Of a DNA stretch of 64,000 nucleotides, positions 34,820-43,990 are shown piece after piece. The stretch is from Herbaspirillum sp. WKF16 (GTDB taxonomy: Bacteria > Pseudomonadota > Gammaproteobacteria > Burkholderiales > Burkholderiaceae_D): contig NZ_CP118632.1 in NCBI RefSeq assembly GCF_028993615.1, forward strand, positions 4,464,001 through 4,528,000, read 5' to 3'. Under the pieces are notes generated by a model. That model worked only from the letters and a program-made list of their open reading frames with translations, did not search any database and was not told the DNA's origin. Positions within the stretch are counted from its first letter, which is position 1, and each line of letters begins with the position of its first letter. The translations under genes were made by a program, and so were the position numbers.

Positions 34820-36612
34820 CGGCGCGCAGCTTCGTCGTCCGTCTTTGGCGGTAACGAGATATCAAGGGCCGCGACCATCGCGGCTTGCAGCATTGAGGGA
34901 TCGAGCGGCTTGTGCAGCACCTTGAAGCCGCTGGCGCTGGCTTCGTTGATGCCCTGCAACGAGGTGTCGCCGGTGACGATGATGGCCGGCACGTCCGATC
35001 CCATGGCCTTGCGCACGGCGTGCACGACGTCGACGCCGGTCACTTCCATGGCCAGCCGGAAATCCGTCACGATAAGCTGGACGGCAGCGTGCTCCAATTC
35101 ATCCAGGGCCTGCTCCAGCGAGCGTGCGGCGATGACCGCATATCCCCAGCTGGCCAGCAGCACCTCCATGCCATCGAGCACCTGCTTGTCATCATCGACC
35201 ACCAGCACGGTGTATCGCTCATCGCGCCGGCGTAACGGCCTGGCCCGGGCCGATGGAGTTTGCCCGGCGGCCGGCGCGTCGCGATGCGGCAGGCGCACCG
35301 TGAAGCAGGACCCTTTGCCCCGCACCGAACGCAGGCCTACCTCCGCGCCGATCAACTCGGCGGTCCTCTTGACGATGGCCAGCCCCAATCCCAGGCCCTG
35401 TTCGCGGTCGCGCGCGATGTTGCCGACCTGATAGAACTCCCGGAAGATATTGTCGAACTGGTCCGCGGCGATGCCGATGCCGGTATCGGCCACGAGGATT
35501 TCCAAGGCGCCATGCCGGCGGCGGCAGGCCAGCAGGATCTTGCCGTGGCGCGTGTAGCGCACCGCGTTGGACAGGAGATTCGACAAGATATTTTGCAGCA
35601 GCACCGGATCGGTATCGGGCCAGGCATCGGTGCGCCGCACCTTGAGCTGCAGGCCCTTGGCTGCGGCAGCCTGGACGTACTGGTTGCCCAGAGCGTCGAA
35701 GCTCTCCTGCAGGCGAAGGCGGCGCCGTTCCACCTGGATCACGCCGGCGTCCAGGCGCGAAATGTCCAGCAACACGTTGAGCAGTTGCGACATCCCCGTG
35801 AGCGCCGATTGCAGCCGGCCGGCGAGCATCTCGATGGCGTCGCGCTCGATCTTCGGGGCTTGCGCCGCCACGCGCAGCGTGGCGATGTACAGGCCCAGCG
35901 CGTGGGTGGGCTGGCGCAGGTCGTGACTGGCTGCCGCCAGGAATTGCGACTTGCTGCGATTGGCCAGCTCGGCGCGTTCTTTTTCTTCGGTCAGCTGGCG
36001 GATCAGCGCCGTGTTCTCGAAGCGCAGGGTGATGGCGTCCGCCAGCGTGCGCTGCATCACCCGGCTGTAGGCCAGGTTCACGCCCAGCAGGAACAGCGAC
36101 AGCACACCCAGCACCGAGAACAGCGGCGTGCCGTGGGCGAACGAGCGCAGCGCGAACGGCAGCACCGTGGGCAGGGCGTAGACGTAGTATGCCGGCCAGA
36201 ATGCCGACAGCGAGGCGACCGAACCGCCGGTCATCCCGGCCAGCACGATGCAGGTGTAGACCGTGACGATGGCATTGTCCGGTGCAAAGAACAGCGGCCC
36301 CATCGCGCCCCACAGGCACCCCGATACCGCCGCCCAGAAGACGTAATGCCAGCAGCGCCGCGCGGTGGCGTCGGGGTGATGGGGGCCGGCCCGCCCGTCT
36401 TTCCGGACGATGAGGATGCGCAGCGCGGTGAGCAGGTAGATCGCCCCCGCCCAGCCCAATAACAGGGGATGCGCCACCTCGTTCCACAGCAGAAACACGG
36501 TCAGCCCGGCAACGGCAATGTTGCCCAGGAAGATCGGCGGAGACTGCCGGTACAAGGTGTTGACCAGTTCCCGGTAGAGCGCGGGATCCCTGGTCGGAAG
36601 CAGGTTTGTCAT
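34816..36612 (-). CDS. Hybrid membrane histidine kinase with receiver domain
   Basis: 598 residues. An N-terminal membrane region of about six segments (residues 25-190) is followed by a coiled linker (ENTALIRQLTEEKERAELANRSKS). HisKA has SHDLRQPTHALGLY, the HATPase has NLLSNAVRYTRHG, DTGIGI and GLGLGLAIVKR, and the C-terminal receiver has its Asp in LIVTDFRL and Lys in VLHKPLD. The DLRQP form of the H-box is common in this group of orphan-like kinases paired with LuxR regulators. It is divergent from the LuxR-type regulator at 36787, its probable partner. It has no periplasmic sensor, so the membrane segments themselves likely sense. Confidence 0.92.
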   Translation of the reverse strand: MTNLLPTRDPALYRELVNTLYRQSPPIFLGNIAVAGLTVFLLWNEVAHPLLLGWAGAIYLLTALRILIVRKDGRAGPHHPDATARRCWHYVFWAAVSGCLWGAMGPLFFAPDNAIVTVYTCIVLAGMTGGSVASLSAFWPAYYVYALPTVLPFALRSFAHGTPLFSVLGVLSLFLLGVNLAYSRVMQRTLADAITLRFENTALIRQLTEEKERAELANRSKSQFLAAASHDLRQPTHALGLYIATLRVAAQAPKIERDAIEMLAGRLQSALTGMSQLLNVLLDISRLDAGVIQVERRRLRLQESFDALGNQYVQAAAAKGLQLKVRRTDAWPDTDPVLLQNILSNLLSNAVRYTRHGKILLACRRRHGALEILVADTGIGIAADQFDNIFREFYQVGNIARDREQGLGLGLAIVKRTAELIGAEVGLRSVRGKGSCFTVRLPHRDAPAAGQTPSARARPLRRRDERYTVLVVDDDKQVLDGMEVLLASWGYAVIAARSLEQALDELEHAAVQLIVTDFRLAMEVTGVDVVHAVRKAMGSDVPAIIVTGDTSLQGINEASASGFKVLHKPLDPSMLQAAMVAALDISLPPKTDDEAARR

Positions 36613-36786
36613 AAGTATTCCGCGGGGAAATAAAGTGCCGGCAGGAACCCTTGTCGGACGGCAATTGGGCGAGTTTACTGTAATATCGCCCCATCAATGG
36701 CCGGCCGCACGATGCGGCCCGGGCGCCGGGGCGCCCGCGCGATCAAGGGGGATGGCGATGAACAATAATCCGAGAGAACTGAATCG

Positions 36787-37413
36787 ATGAAATCGATCGT
36801 GCTGGCTGAAGACCACGCGATCATCCGCGACGGCCTCAAGCTGCTGATCGCCACCCGCTCCAACCTGCGCGTGGCGGCCGACACCGGCGACGGCAACGAG
36901 GTGGAGCAACTGGTGCGCACGCACGCCGCGGATTTGCTGCTGCTCGACCTCGACCTGCCCGGATGCCACGGCATCGAGGTGACGCGCAGCATCAAGGCGC
37001 GTCATGCCGGCACCCGGGTGCTGATCCTCACCGGCAATCCCAGCGCCGCCTCCGTCAACGCCGCCTTCGAGGCCGGCGCCGACGGCTATGTGCTCAAGCA
37101 CGAAAACGTCGAAGAACTGCTCTACGCCATTTCACTGGTGCTGTCGGGAATCGTCTACCTCAGCAAGAGCCTGGTGCATTTTTCCAGTGCGCCGGCGCCG
37201 CAGCCGGAACAGGTGCAATCGATCACCGCGCGCGAGCAGGAAATCCTTGCCCTGATCGCCGGCGGCAATTCCAGCAACGACATCGCCGCGGCGCTCAACC
37301 TGAGCGTGCTGACGGTGCGCAAGCACCGCCAGAACCTGATGGCCAAACTCTCCTTGCACAACGTCGCCGACGTCACCGCCTACGCCATGCGGCGCAAGCT
37401 GTTGCCGCACTGA
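36787..37413 (+). CDS. NarL/LuxR-type response regulator
   Basis: 208 residues. The receiver (about 1-120) has acidic residues ED at 8-9, phosphoacceptor D54 (LLLDLDLPG), the T/S switch in ILTGN and K104-region lysine (YVLKHENVEE). The LuxR HTH (about 143-205) contains ITAREQEILALIAGGNSSNDIA and VLTVRKHRQNLMAKL. It is divergent from the hybrid kinase over 174 bp. The convergent gene behind it is the TpsA exoprotein, but co-regulation is not shown by the sequence. Confidence 0.92.
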   Translation: MKSIVLAEDHAIIRDGLKLLIATRSNLRVAADTGDGNEVEQLVRTHAADLLLLDLDLPGCHGIEVTRSIKARHAGTRVLILTGNPSAASVNAAFEAGADGYVLKHENVEELLYAISLVLSGIVYLSKSLVHFSSAPAPQPEQVQSITAREQEILALIAGGNSSNDIAAALNLSVLTVRKHRQNLMAKLSLHNVADVTAYAMRRKLLPH

Positions 37414-37428
37414 TGGGATTCCCCTTGC

Positions 37429-40302
37429 TCATACGCCGCCATTGATGATGGCCAGCGTACTGTTGCCTGCATCATCCTTGCCCGCCACATCGCCATTGCC
37501 ATCGCTGCGCGACTGTTCGGTTTGCGCGGCGACAGCGGCGGCTGGCGGCTCTTGACGAACGATGTCCAGACTGCGTTGCGTCGCGAATGCCGGCGCAGGC
37601 GATGGACGATCTGCGCCCCTGATCGCCGCCAGGTACCAGGCCATGGCTTGCGTGTTGTCGCTGATGTCGGCCAGCGCGATGCCGGTCGGGTTGCTCAGTA
37701 CATAGTTGCCGCGGTCGGCGCCGGTGAGGCTGAACGCCAGATTGACAGTCTTGCCGGCGCCGATGGATGCGCTGCCGAAATTGCCGCTCTGGCTCAACGA
37801 CACCGCGTCGCCCGCCAGCATGCCATTGAGCACGCCGCCGCTGACGGTGGCGCCGGTGTTGCCGTCAAAAGGCTTGTTCTGCGCGATGGCGCCGCTGGCC
37901 GTCAGGGTCGCCGGGGTGACCGTCACGTTGCCGGCGTTGGAGACCAGCTGGTAGCCCAGGCTGGAGGCCAGGTTGCCGGTGTAGTCCAAGGCATAGCTGC
38001 CCACATTGACATGGCCCGAGCCCGACGTATTGCCGCTCGCAACGCTGAACGAAGCCGTGCCTGAGATGCCGGCGCTGAGCAATGTGTCGCCGTCGATCAA
38101 GCCACCGGTGTTGATGGCATAGCCCGAGGGCAAGGCATTGCCGTAGACGATGGTGCCGCCGGTGGGCGTGACTTGCAAGGTCGGCGCAACGCTATAGAAG
38201 AACCAGTTGCCGCTGCCGGCATAGCCCGGCGTGACGCCGTTATAGCTCACGTCGTAATGCTTGCTGTAGGCGCCGGCGCCGTTGCGGTTGCTGGTGACGG
38301 GGTTGGCGGTATAGACCAGGTAGCGGCCGCCGATCGACATGTTGGAGACCGTGCTGTTGAAGCTCCTGCCGGCCACCATGATGGTGTCGCCGCTGCGATT
38401 GAGTGTGGTATTGAGATCGATGTTGCTGGCTGTCAGTGTCAGGGTGGCGTTTCCGTCTATCGCAGCCAGGCTTCCTGTTGACAGCGTCATCGCGCTGCCC
38501 GAACCTGCGCCGCCGACGGATATGCCGAATCCGGCGCTGTAAGGCTCAATGTTGACCTTCGGGGCGTTGACGAGGGAGCCGGCTCCCCCGCTAATGGTCA
38601 GGTCATCGGCCAGCAAATGGACGCTGCTGCCCGCATCGACGTTGGACGATATGTAGATGGACGGGGCTTTCAGCGTGACGGCGCCGGGAGCATAAATGAC
38701 GTTGTAGACGTTGATGCTGTTGCCAGCCTCGGCCGTCAGCGATTTGCCGGCCGCGGCAATGCTCACTGGATCGTAAAAGTTAATGCTGTTGGTCGCCTGC
38801 AGGCTGACATTGCTGGTGGCATTGCTTATCGTGGCGCCAAGTATTGTGGATGAGCCGGTAGGCAGGTCGCCGAAACCGATGACCGGTATGGTGAATCCAC
38901 AACTGGTCTGGCAGTCGATTACCTGGAGATCGGTCGGATCAAGCAGCAGCGTCCCCATTGTGCCGAGGGGTACGCGCGTATCGACCTGGGCGCTGAAATT
39001 GAGCGTCTGCTTGCCGGAGACCTCGACGAAGCCGCCGTCGCCGCCTGCGGCGCCGCCTTTCGCATTGATCTTGCCTTGCGCCACGGTGACGCCGTCGGAC
39101 CAGACGATGACGCGTCCGCCGTTGCCCTGGCCGGTCGCGTTGGCGTCGATCTGCGCATCGGCCGACACCAGGGTCTGGCTGGCGTTGCGCACGGAGGCAT
39201 TGCGGCCCTGGAAGTCGCCCCCGATCAGGACCGTGCCGCCGCCGTCACGTCCGCTGGCGTCGACCTGCGCCGCGCCGAACAGGCCGACGCGCTCGCCCAG
39301 CAGGCTGACCTGGCCGCCCTGGCCGGTCGCATTCGACACATCGATACGGCCTTGCAGCACGGTGTCGCCGTTGCCGGCATCGGCCACTACCTGGCCGCCC
39401 TGCGCGCTGATGCCGCCATTCACCTGCAATTGCCCGTCGTTGCTAACCAGCATGACGCGGCCACCCTGCGTATCGACAGCGTTGGCCTGGATCATGCCAT
39501 CGTTGTTGACGACCGCCTTGATCAGCGTGTCGGCCGTCCTGGCGTTCATCAAGACAGTGCCGCCATCGGCCTGGATCAGCTGCTTGTTCTGCACCAGCGC
39601 CTGCAAACTGCCCTGGTCGATCCTGACGCTTAGCAGGCCGTCACCGGCGAAGTCGAGCGTCATGTCGCTGCCGGCCGCCAGCGTCACGTTGCCCAGCCTG
39701 GCGGCCAGGGTACCCTGGTTGCTGACCTGGCTGCCCAGCAGGGCAATGTAGCCGCCGTCTCCGGCGGTGATCTTTCCCTGGTTGACGATGCCGGCGGCGC
39801 TGCCGGCGATACCCGTGAAACGATAGTTGCCGGCATTGAAATCGGCATCGCTGAGATTCAGGGTGCTGGCCAGCAGGCCGCCGACATTGACGCTGGCGCT
39901 GGCGCCGAACAGTACGCCATTGGGGTTGAGCAGGAACACCTGGCCATTGGCGTTGAGCTTGCCGTAGATCTCGGTGGCGCCGTTGCCGATGATGCGATTC
40001 AAGGCAATGGCATCGCGCCCGGGCTGGATGAAATTGACCGTCTCATTGCCGGCGATATTGAAGCTGCTCCAATTGATGGCCAGCTTGCCGCTGCCTTGGG
40101 TGATGTTGGTGACATTGCCGCTGCTGCTGATGGCGCCGCTGCCGCTGGTCACCACGCCATCGGCCGGAGCGGCCCAGGCGCCCCCGGCCGCCATGGCCAG
40201 CAGGTGGGCGGCCAGTATCGGCCATGCGCGACGCGTTGGCTTGGGCAGGGGTTGCGGCTCGTTTTGCGGGCGGGCATGGCGGGGGCGGCGGCAATGGCAC
40301 AT
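37429..40302 (-). CDS. Two-partner secretion exoprotein (TpsA, filamentous-haemagglutinin-like)
   Basis: 957 residues from the ATG at 40302, which has AGAGGAA upstream; the opening extends to 40644 but that part overlaps tpsB. A long basic leader and a hydrophobic core (WPILAAHLLAMAAGGAWA) form the signal. The TPS/haemagglutination domain (about 45-290) has NFIQPGRDAIALNRI and VFLLNPNGVLFG (NPNG turn). A beta-helix follows. Residues about 740-880 contain an MBG/YDG-type module (GGTIVYGNALPSGY, YALDYTGNLASS, TPATLTASG). The end is an Ala/Asp-rich tail. Secretion through the TpsB encoded immediately upstream (22 bp gap) is expected; adhesion is likely. No toxin domain is seen. Confidence 0.9.
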   Translation of the reverse strand: MCHCRRPRHARPQNEPQPLPKPTRRAWPILAAHLLAMAAGGAWAAPADGVVTSGSGAISSSGNVTNITQGSGKLAINWSSFNIAGNETVNFIQPGRDAIALNRIIGNGATEIYGKLNANGQVFLLNPNGVLFGASASVNVGGLLASTLNLSDADFNAGNYRFTGIAGSAAGIVNQGKITAGDGGYIALLGSQVSNQGTLAARLGNVTLAAGSDMTLDFAGDGLLSVRIDQGSLQALVQNKQLIQADGGTVLMNARTADTLIKAVVNNDGMIQANAVDTQGGRVMLVSNDGQLQVNGGISAQGGQVVADAGNGDTVLQGRIDVSNATGQGGQVSLLGERVGLFGAAQVDASGRDGGGTVLIGGDFQGRNASVRNASQTLVSADAQIDANATGQGNGGRVIVWSDGVTVAQGKINAKGGAAGGDGGFVEVSGKQTLNFSAQVDTRVPLGTMGTLLLDPTDLQVIDCQTSCGFTIPVIGFGDLPTGSSTILGATISNATSNVSLQATNSINFYDPVSIAAAGKSLTAEAGNSINVYNVIYAPGAVTLKAPSIYISSNVDAGSSVHLLADDLTISGGAGSLVNAPKVNIEPYSAGFGISVGGAGSGSAMTLSTGSLAAIDGNATLTLTASNIDLNTTLNRSGDTIMVAGRSFNSTVSNMSIGGRYLVYTANPVTSNRNGAGAYSKHYDVSYNGVTPGYAGSGNWFFYSVAPTLQVTPTGGTIVYGNALPSGYAINTGGLIDGDTLLSAGISGTASFSVASGNTSGSGHVNVGSYALDYTGNLASSLGYQLVSNAGNVTVTPATLTASGAIAQNKPFDGNTGATVSGGVLNGMLAGDAVSLSQSGNFGSASIGAGKTVNLAFSLTGADRGNYVLSNPTGIALADISDNTQAMAWYLAAIRGADRPSPAPAFATQRSLDIVRQEPPAAAVAAQTEQSRSDGNGDVAGKDDAGNSTLAIINGGV

Positions 40303-40324
40303 GGGATTTCCTCTTGCGGGTTCT

Positions 40325-42022
40325 TCAGAAGCGCCGGGCCAATTGCAGCCAGGCTCGAGGCAGTTTGTCCTTGTCGGAACTCGGCGCCTCGTCGGTGCGC
40401 CAGGCGACGCTGGCCTGCAGGCTCCAGCCTTGCAGGCCTGCCCAACGGATGCCTGTGCCCAGGCCGGAGAGCGAGCGGCGATTGTTTCCATCGCCGGCCA
40501 CGGGCGTGTGATTGAGACGGCCTTGTGCGGCGTCGTAAAACAGTAGCGCCTGCCATTGCGGCGTGACGTCGACACGCAGCTCCAGGTTAAGCAGCCAGGC
40601 GTCGTCGGCGGGTGCTTCACCCTGTGGATAGGCGCGTACGCCATAGGCGCCGCCCAGCGACATCTTCTCCGTGGAGGTGAGATTGCCTGCGGCGTACTGC
40701 GCGCTCAATTGCGCCGACAGGCTCCAATCCCGGTTCAAGCGCTGCAGCCGGCCGAGCTGCATGTTGCTCTTGAAGAAATGGCCCTGCGTGTTGTGACCGA
40801 GGGCGTCCAGCGCCGCGCTTTCGGCATCGAGCTTGAGCTTGCCCGCCGTGACGCTCAGGCTCCCCTGGCTGATGCCTCCGCCGATCAGGTCGTCGCTGCG
40901 ATAACCGGACAGGCCCACGGTCAGGTTATCGAGCGTCTTGCTGGTGGCGGTGGCGGTCATGTCGATGTTGTCGTCGAGCGCCTTGTGATCGACATTGATC
41001 TGCAGGTTGAGATTGGCCTGGCGGCTTCGCAGCAGCGGATGGAGCAGGTAGAGGCTGGCGATGCGGGCCGTGCCATGGGCATCGAGGTTGCTGAATTCTT
41101 CACCGAGCCGGTAGCGCATCCGGGCATAGGCCGCGCCGACCTGGGTGCCCTGGCGATTGAGCGGCAATTGATAGCTCACGCGCCCGTAGACCAGGCCGCT
41201 GCCGGAACTCAAGGCGTTCAATTGCAACGCATCGCCCAGGCCCAGGGGATTGTTCAATGTGACGCTGCCGTTGGCGCGCGCCTGGCCGGTGTAACGATTG
41301 CCCAGGTTGTCCAGGCTCACGCTGGCGTCATGGGGCTTGCCATTCCTCACCTGGATATCCAGATCGGTGCTGCCCAGCGAGGCGCCTGGCGACAGGGTCG
41401 AACGCACGGCCAGGCCGGGGATGTCGCTCAGCAGCAGCAGGCTGCGCTCCACGGCATCGCTGCGCAAGGCCCGGTCGGGCATTATCCCGGCCACTTGTTC
41501 GCGTATCCGGTCGTCACTGAAGCTGGATTGGTTGTCCAGCGACAGCTTGCCCAGCCGCCCTTCCAGCACCTGGATGTGGACCATGCCGTTCCTGATTTCC
41601 TGCGCCGGCAGATAGGCCCGGGCCAACAGGTAGCCCGCTTGCCGGTAGTGTTGGGTGATGCGCTCGACGCCCTGCTCCAGTTCGGCCAGGCTGTGCTGGC
41701 CGCCGATCAGGTCGCTCACCAGGCCTTGCAACTCGCCCGCGGGGAATGCCTGGGCGCCGGCAATGTGAATGGCCTCGACATGGATCCTGACATCGGCCGG
41801 GAGCTGCAACGGCGCGCGCGGCGCGGGCGCCGGAAGTGCTTCGACATTGCTCCTGGGTAGCTGCATGGGAGCCTGGACATTGTCCAGCAGGCGACCGGCA
41901 TCGGGCAGGGCCTGCGCCGAGGCCGGCGCGGCTGAGAAGGAAAAGGAGGCAATCAACAAGCCCGCCAGCGGGAAGGCTGCGTCAGGGCGGACGGGGCGGC
42001 GGTATTTGTCGGGGGTGCTCAT
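40325..42022 (-). CDS. Two-partner secretion outer-membrane transporter (TpsB, ShlB/FhaC family)
   Basis: 565 residues from the ATG at 42022 (MSTPDKYRRP); ATG 42031 and TTG 42046 are alternatives. A signal peptide (about 15-36, ending ASAQ) precedes two POTRA domains (about 75-225; VRIHVEAIHIAGAQAFP, YLPAQEIRNGMVHIQVLEGRLG). The 16-strand barrel of the Omp85/TpsB family follows. The conserved lid-lock motif appears as GAYGVRAYPQGEA, with Ala instead of Gly in VR(G)Y. The C-terminus AWLQLARRF is a typical terminal barrel strand. It exports the TpsA encoded directly downstream. Confidence 0.93.
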   Translation of the reverse strand: MSTPDKYRRPVRPDAAFPLAGLLIASFSFSAAPASAQALPDAGRLLDNVQAPMQLPRSNVEALPAPAPRAPLQLPADVRIHVEAIHIAGAQAFPAGELQGLVSDLIGGQHSLAELEQGVERITQHYRQAGYLLARAYLPAQEIRNGMVHIQVLEGRLGKLSLDNQSSFSDDRIREQVAGIMPDRALRSDAVERSLLLLSDIPGLAVRSTLSPGASLGSTDLDIQVRNGKPHDASVSLDNLGNRYTGQARANGSVTLNNPLGLGDALQLNALSSGSGLVYGRVSYQLPLNRQGTQVGAAYARMRYRLGEEFSNLDAHGTARIASLYLLHPLLRSRQANLNLQINVDHKALDDNIDMTATATSKTLDNLTVGLSGYRSDDLIGGGISQGSLSVTAGKLKLDAESAALDALGHNTQGHFFKSNMQLGRLQRLNRDWSLSAQLSAQYAAGNLTSTEKMSLGGAYGVRAYPQGEAPADDAWLLNLELRVDVTPQWQALLFYDAAQGRLNHTPVAGDGNNRRSLSGLGTGIRWAGLQGWSLQASVAWRTDEAPSSDKDKLPRAWLQLARRF

Positions 42023-42137
42023 CTCGGGCATCGGCAGTATCGTCAAGCTGCTGGTCGGCGCGATCAGACCAGAGCCTCGCAGCCCTATTTCTTATGGCGC
42101 AAGCCGCCAGCGTATCAACGCGGGCCACGCATGTGAA

Positions 42138-42153
42138 TACTGCAAATGTAGTA
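42138..42153 (-). promoter_or_regulatory. Palindrome TACTACA-TT-TGCAGTA upstream of tpsB
   Basis: Read toward tpsB the site is TACTACATTTGCAGTA, continuing ATTCAC, 116 bp before the chosen tpsB ATG. It differs by one base from the palindrome at 22191-22206, whose flank is ATTTACAC. A lone half-site TTGCAGTA occurs at 42281-42288. Candidate common operator for surface adhesin genes. Confidence 0.6.
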
Positions 42154-42289
42154 GATGCGCTGGTCATTGGCGCCGCAATCCATCGAAAAGCGCAGAAGAC
42201 CGAAGGACGCTTCAAACCTGAGCCGGCTTTGGCCGAAAATTTCCCGAGAGGGCAGGCCGGTATTGGATGCAATTCAACGATTGCAGTAC

Positions 42290-42305
42290 GCCAGGCGCGC
42301 CTGGC
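42290..42305. terminator. Perfect palindrome after the FTR1 gene
   Basis: GCCAGGCG|CGCCTGGC is fully symmetric and lies just past the FTR1 stop (42316). There is no T-run and no loop, so a cruciform or a protein site is as likely as a terminator. Confidence 0.3.
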
Positions 42306-42315
42306 TGGCGCAGCA

Positions 42316-43188
42316 TCATCCGCGGCTGCGCATTTGGGCGGCAGGCGCTTGCCTGCCTCGCCTGATCGCCACGGCAATTGCCGCCCAATATGTACAGTAG
42401 ATGGCGATGCTCATGTACACCGGCTGAGAGCGATAGCCGGTCATGGTGGATACCATCCCGCCGACGACCGTGCCGTCATCCAATAGCCACCTCGTATCCC
42501 ATGCCCTCGTGGTCAGCACATCCACGAGCGGCAGTCCCGACATGAAGTCGGTGTTCTCGAGCACAAGATCGATGCATTTCTCAAGCCCGGTAAGAAGCAG
42601 GCCGGCTGCCAGGAAGAAGAGGATGAGTTCAGATACCTGGAAGAACCGACGCCATGAAATCAATTTCCCACCAAGCTGCAGCGCCATGAACGTCGCAATT
42701 GCGCACGCAAGGCCAATGACCACCGCACTGATGAACGTACTTGAGCTGCCAGCGTGGCCGACGCCCACGCCGTAGAGAAAGACCGCGCACTCGCTCCCCT
42801 CTCTCGTTATCGCCAAGGCGGCAAGGAACAACACTCCCCAGCCGGTCTTCCTCGTCGATTGGTGGTCGAGCGACGCCAACAAGTCGGCCTTCATGGTGCG
42901 CCCGTTCTTGCGCATCCAGAAGGCCATACGGACGATAAGAGCGGCGGCAGTGAGGACGATCACAATCTGGAAGTAGGTCTGCGCGTTCCCGTCCAGGGCA
43001 TCGTTGAATGCCACGAGCATGTATCCGGCCAAGACAGCCGCCAGAATACCGAGTGCGACTCCGCCCCAAAGGTAGGGAACCGCGTAGCGGGTACGCTCTC
43101 CCCCATTCTTCATCCAGGAAAACAGGATGCCGACGATAAGTAGCGCCTCTACGCTCTCGCGCCAGACGATGAATGAAGTCTGCCCCAT
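42316..43188 (-). CDS. FTR1-family iron permease
   Basis: 290 residues, seven predicted membrane segments. Both iron-coordinating REXXE motifs of the FTR1/EfeU family are intact: R10-E-S-V-E14 in the first helix and R129-E-G-S-E133 in the fourth. A strong site (AAGGAGA) precedes the ATG. The family moves Fe(III) or, with periplasmic partners (EfeO/EfeB, P19), oxidised ferrous iron across the inner membrane; no such partner gene is adjacent. The promoter has a CCTAAG-N5-CCTAAG box followed by TAACGT 10 bp later, shared with four neighbouring units, so it is probably controlled by the response regulator at 54276. Confidence 0.92.
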   Translation of the reverse strand: MGQTSFIVWRESVEALLIVGILFSWMKNGGERTRYAVPYLWGGVALGILAAVLAGYMLVAFNDALDGNAQTYFQIVIVLTAAALIVRMAFWMRKNGRTMKADLLASLDHQSTRKTGWGVLFLAALAITREGSECAVFLYGVGVGHAGSSSTFISAVVIGLACAIATFMALQLGGKLISWRRFFQVSELILFFLAAGLLLTGLEKCIDLVLENTDFMSGLPLVDVLTTRAWDTRWLLDDGTVVGGMVSTMTGYRSQPVYMSIAIYCTYWAAIAVAIRRGRQAPAAQMRSRG

Positions 43189-43223
43189 GCTTCTCCTTGT
43201 GGATGAATCTTGCCAAAGCGTGG

Positions 43224-43256
43224 ACGTTAGGAGGCAAGACTTAGGAGAAACTTAGG
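43224..43256 (-). promoter_or_regulatory. PmrA/QseB-like box and -10 of the FTR1 gene
   Basis: Read toward the gene: CCTAAG-TTTCT-CCTAAG (43256-43240), 10 bp, then TAACGT (43229-43224). The box ends 51 bp before the ATG and overlaps the stop of the upstream PAP2 gene. Confidence 0.8.
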
Positions 43257-43929
43257 GAATATCCCGGGAAAATATCGCCTGGTGTTCCTCCCGCAGCAGC
43301 AGGGAGCACAAAGCGACCCATGCTATTGCCGCCATCCAGCCTGCAAGCACATCCGATGGATAATGAACGCCAAGGTAGACGCGCGAAAATCCCACCAAGA
43401 AAACGAAGACGAGGCCGAGGCCGAATGGAAAATGCCACCGGCCTCTGGCCTCATTGCGAAAGGCAAATGCCAGCGCGACAAACAGGGCCATGGTATGCAT
43501 CGCGTGCCCACTAGGGAAGCTGTAAGAGTGCTCAGATACCAGCGTGCCCCATAGCTCGGGCCGGGATCGCAAGAAGACCCCTTTGAACACCGAGTTCAGC
43601 GCCGCGCCGCCCCCTACGGCCGCTGCAAGGAATATCGCAATCGCCGTCCTTCTCCGGCCGAGCAGCCAGCACAGAAAAACTATCTCCAGCGGCGCCAGCA
43701 CCAGCGCGGATCCCATGTGAGTGATGGCAACCATCACCTGATCGAGCAATGGGCAGGCATGCGCATGGAATTTCTCCATGACGCGTATCTCCATCGGCAG
43801 TGTCTTGCGCTGGGACACTACATAAGCAAGAGCAGAGAACAGGACGGCGCCCCCCGCTGCGGTCAGTGCCCGCGTTGCGCGAGAGATACCGCCGTACGGA
43901 TTCCTTGCGATCTGATCGATTCTTGGCAT
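43252..43929 (-). CDS. PAP2-family membrane phosphatase
   Basis: 225 residues from the ATG at 43929 (MPRIDQIARN). A TTG at 43971 opens the frame but would lie upstream of the predicted transcription start. The acid-phosphatase signature is complete: KGVFLRSRP, then SFPSGHAM, then SRVYLGVHYPSD, embedded in about six membrane helices. Members dephosphorylate lipid phosphates such as phosphatidate, phosphatidylglycerol phosphate or undecaprenyl pyrophosphate, or transfer phosphate to lipid A. Its own CCTAAG box lies upstream; the gene ends where the box of the FTR1 gene begins. Confidence 0.9.
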   Translation of the reverse strand: MPRIDQIARNPYGGISRATRALTAAGGAVLFSALAYVVSQRKTLPMEIRVMEKFHAHACPLLDQVMVAITHMGSALVLAPLEIVFLCWLLGRRRTAIAIFLAAAVGGGAALNSVFKGVFLRSRPELWGTLVSEHSYSFPSGHAMHTMALFVALAFAFRNEARGRWHFPFGLGLVFVFLVGFSRVYLGVHYPSDVLAGWMAAIAWVALCSLLLREEHQAIFSRDIP

Positions 43930-43957
43930 TGGCTCATGAAGGATGTGGTCTTCGATG

Positions 43958-43990
43958 AGTTTGCAATTCAATACTTAGTGCAGGCTTAGG
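43958..43990 (-). promoter_or_regulatory. PmrA/QseB-like box and -10 of the PAP2 gene
   Basis: Read toward the gene: CCTAAG-CCTGC-ACTAAG (43990-43974), 10 bp, then CAAACT (43963-43958). The box ends 44 bp before the chosen ATG at 43929 and supports that start over the TTG at 43971. Confidence 0.75.

Noticed and set aside
35219..36697. 492-codon minus frame overlapping the hybrid kinase
   Set aside because: Same strand, other frame of the kinase gene; Arg/Ala/Pro-rich without domains.
40303..40644. N-terminal extension of the TpsA reading frame
   Set aside because: Lies inside the end of tpsB; the ATG at 40302 has a ribosome site and a proper signal peptide follows.
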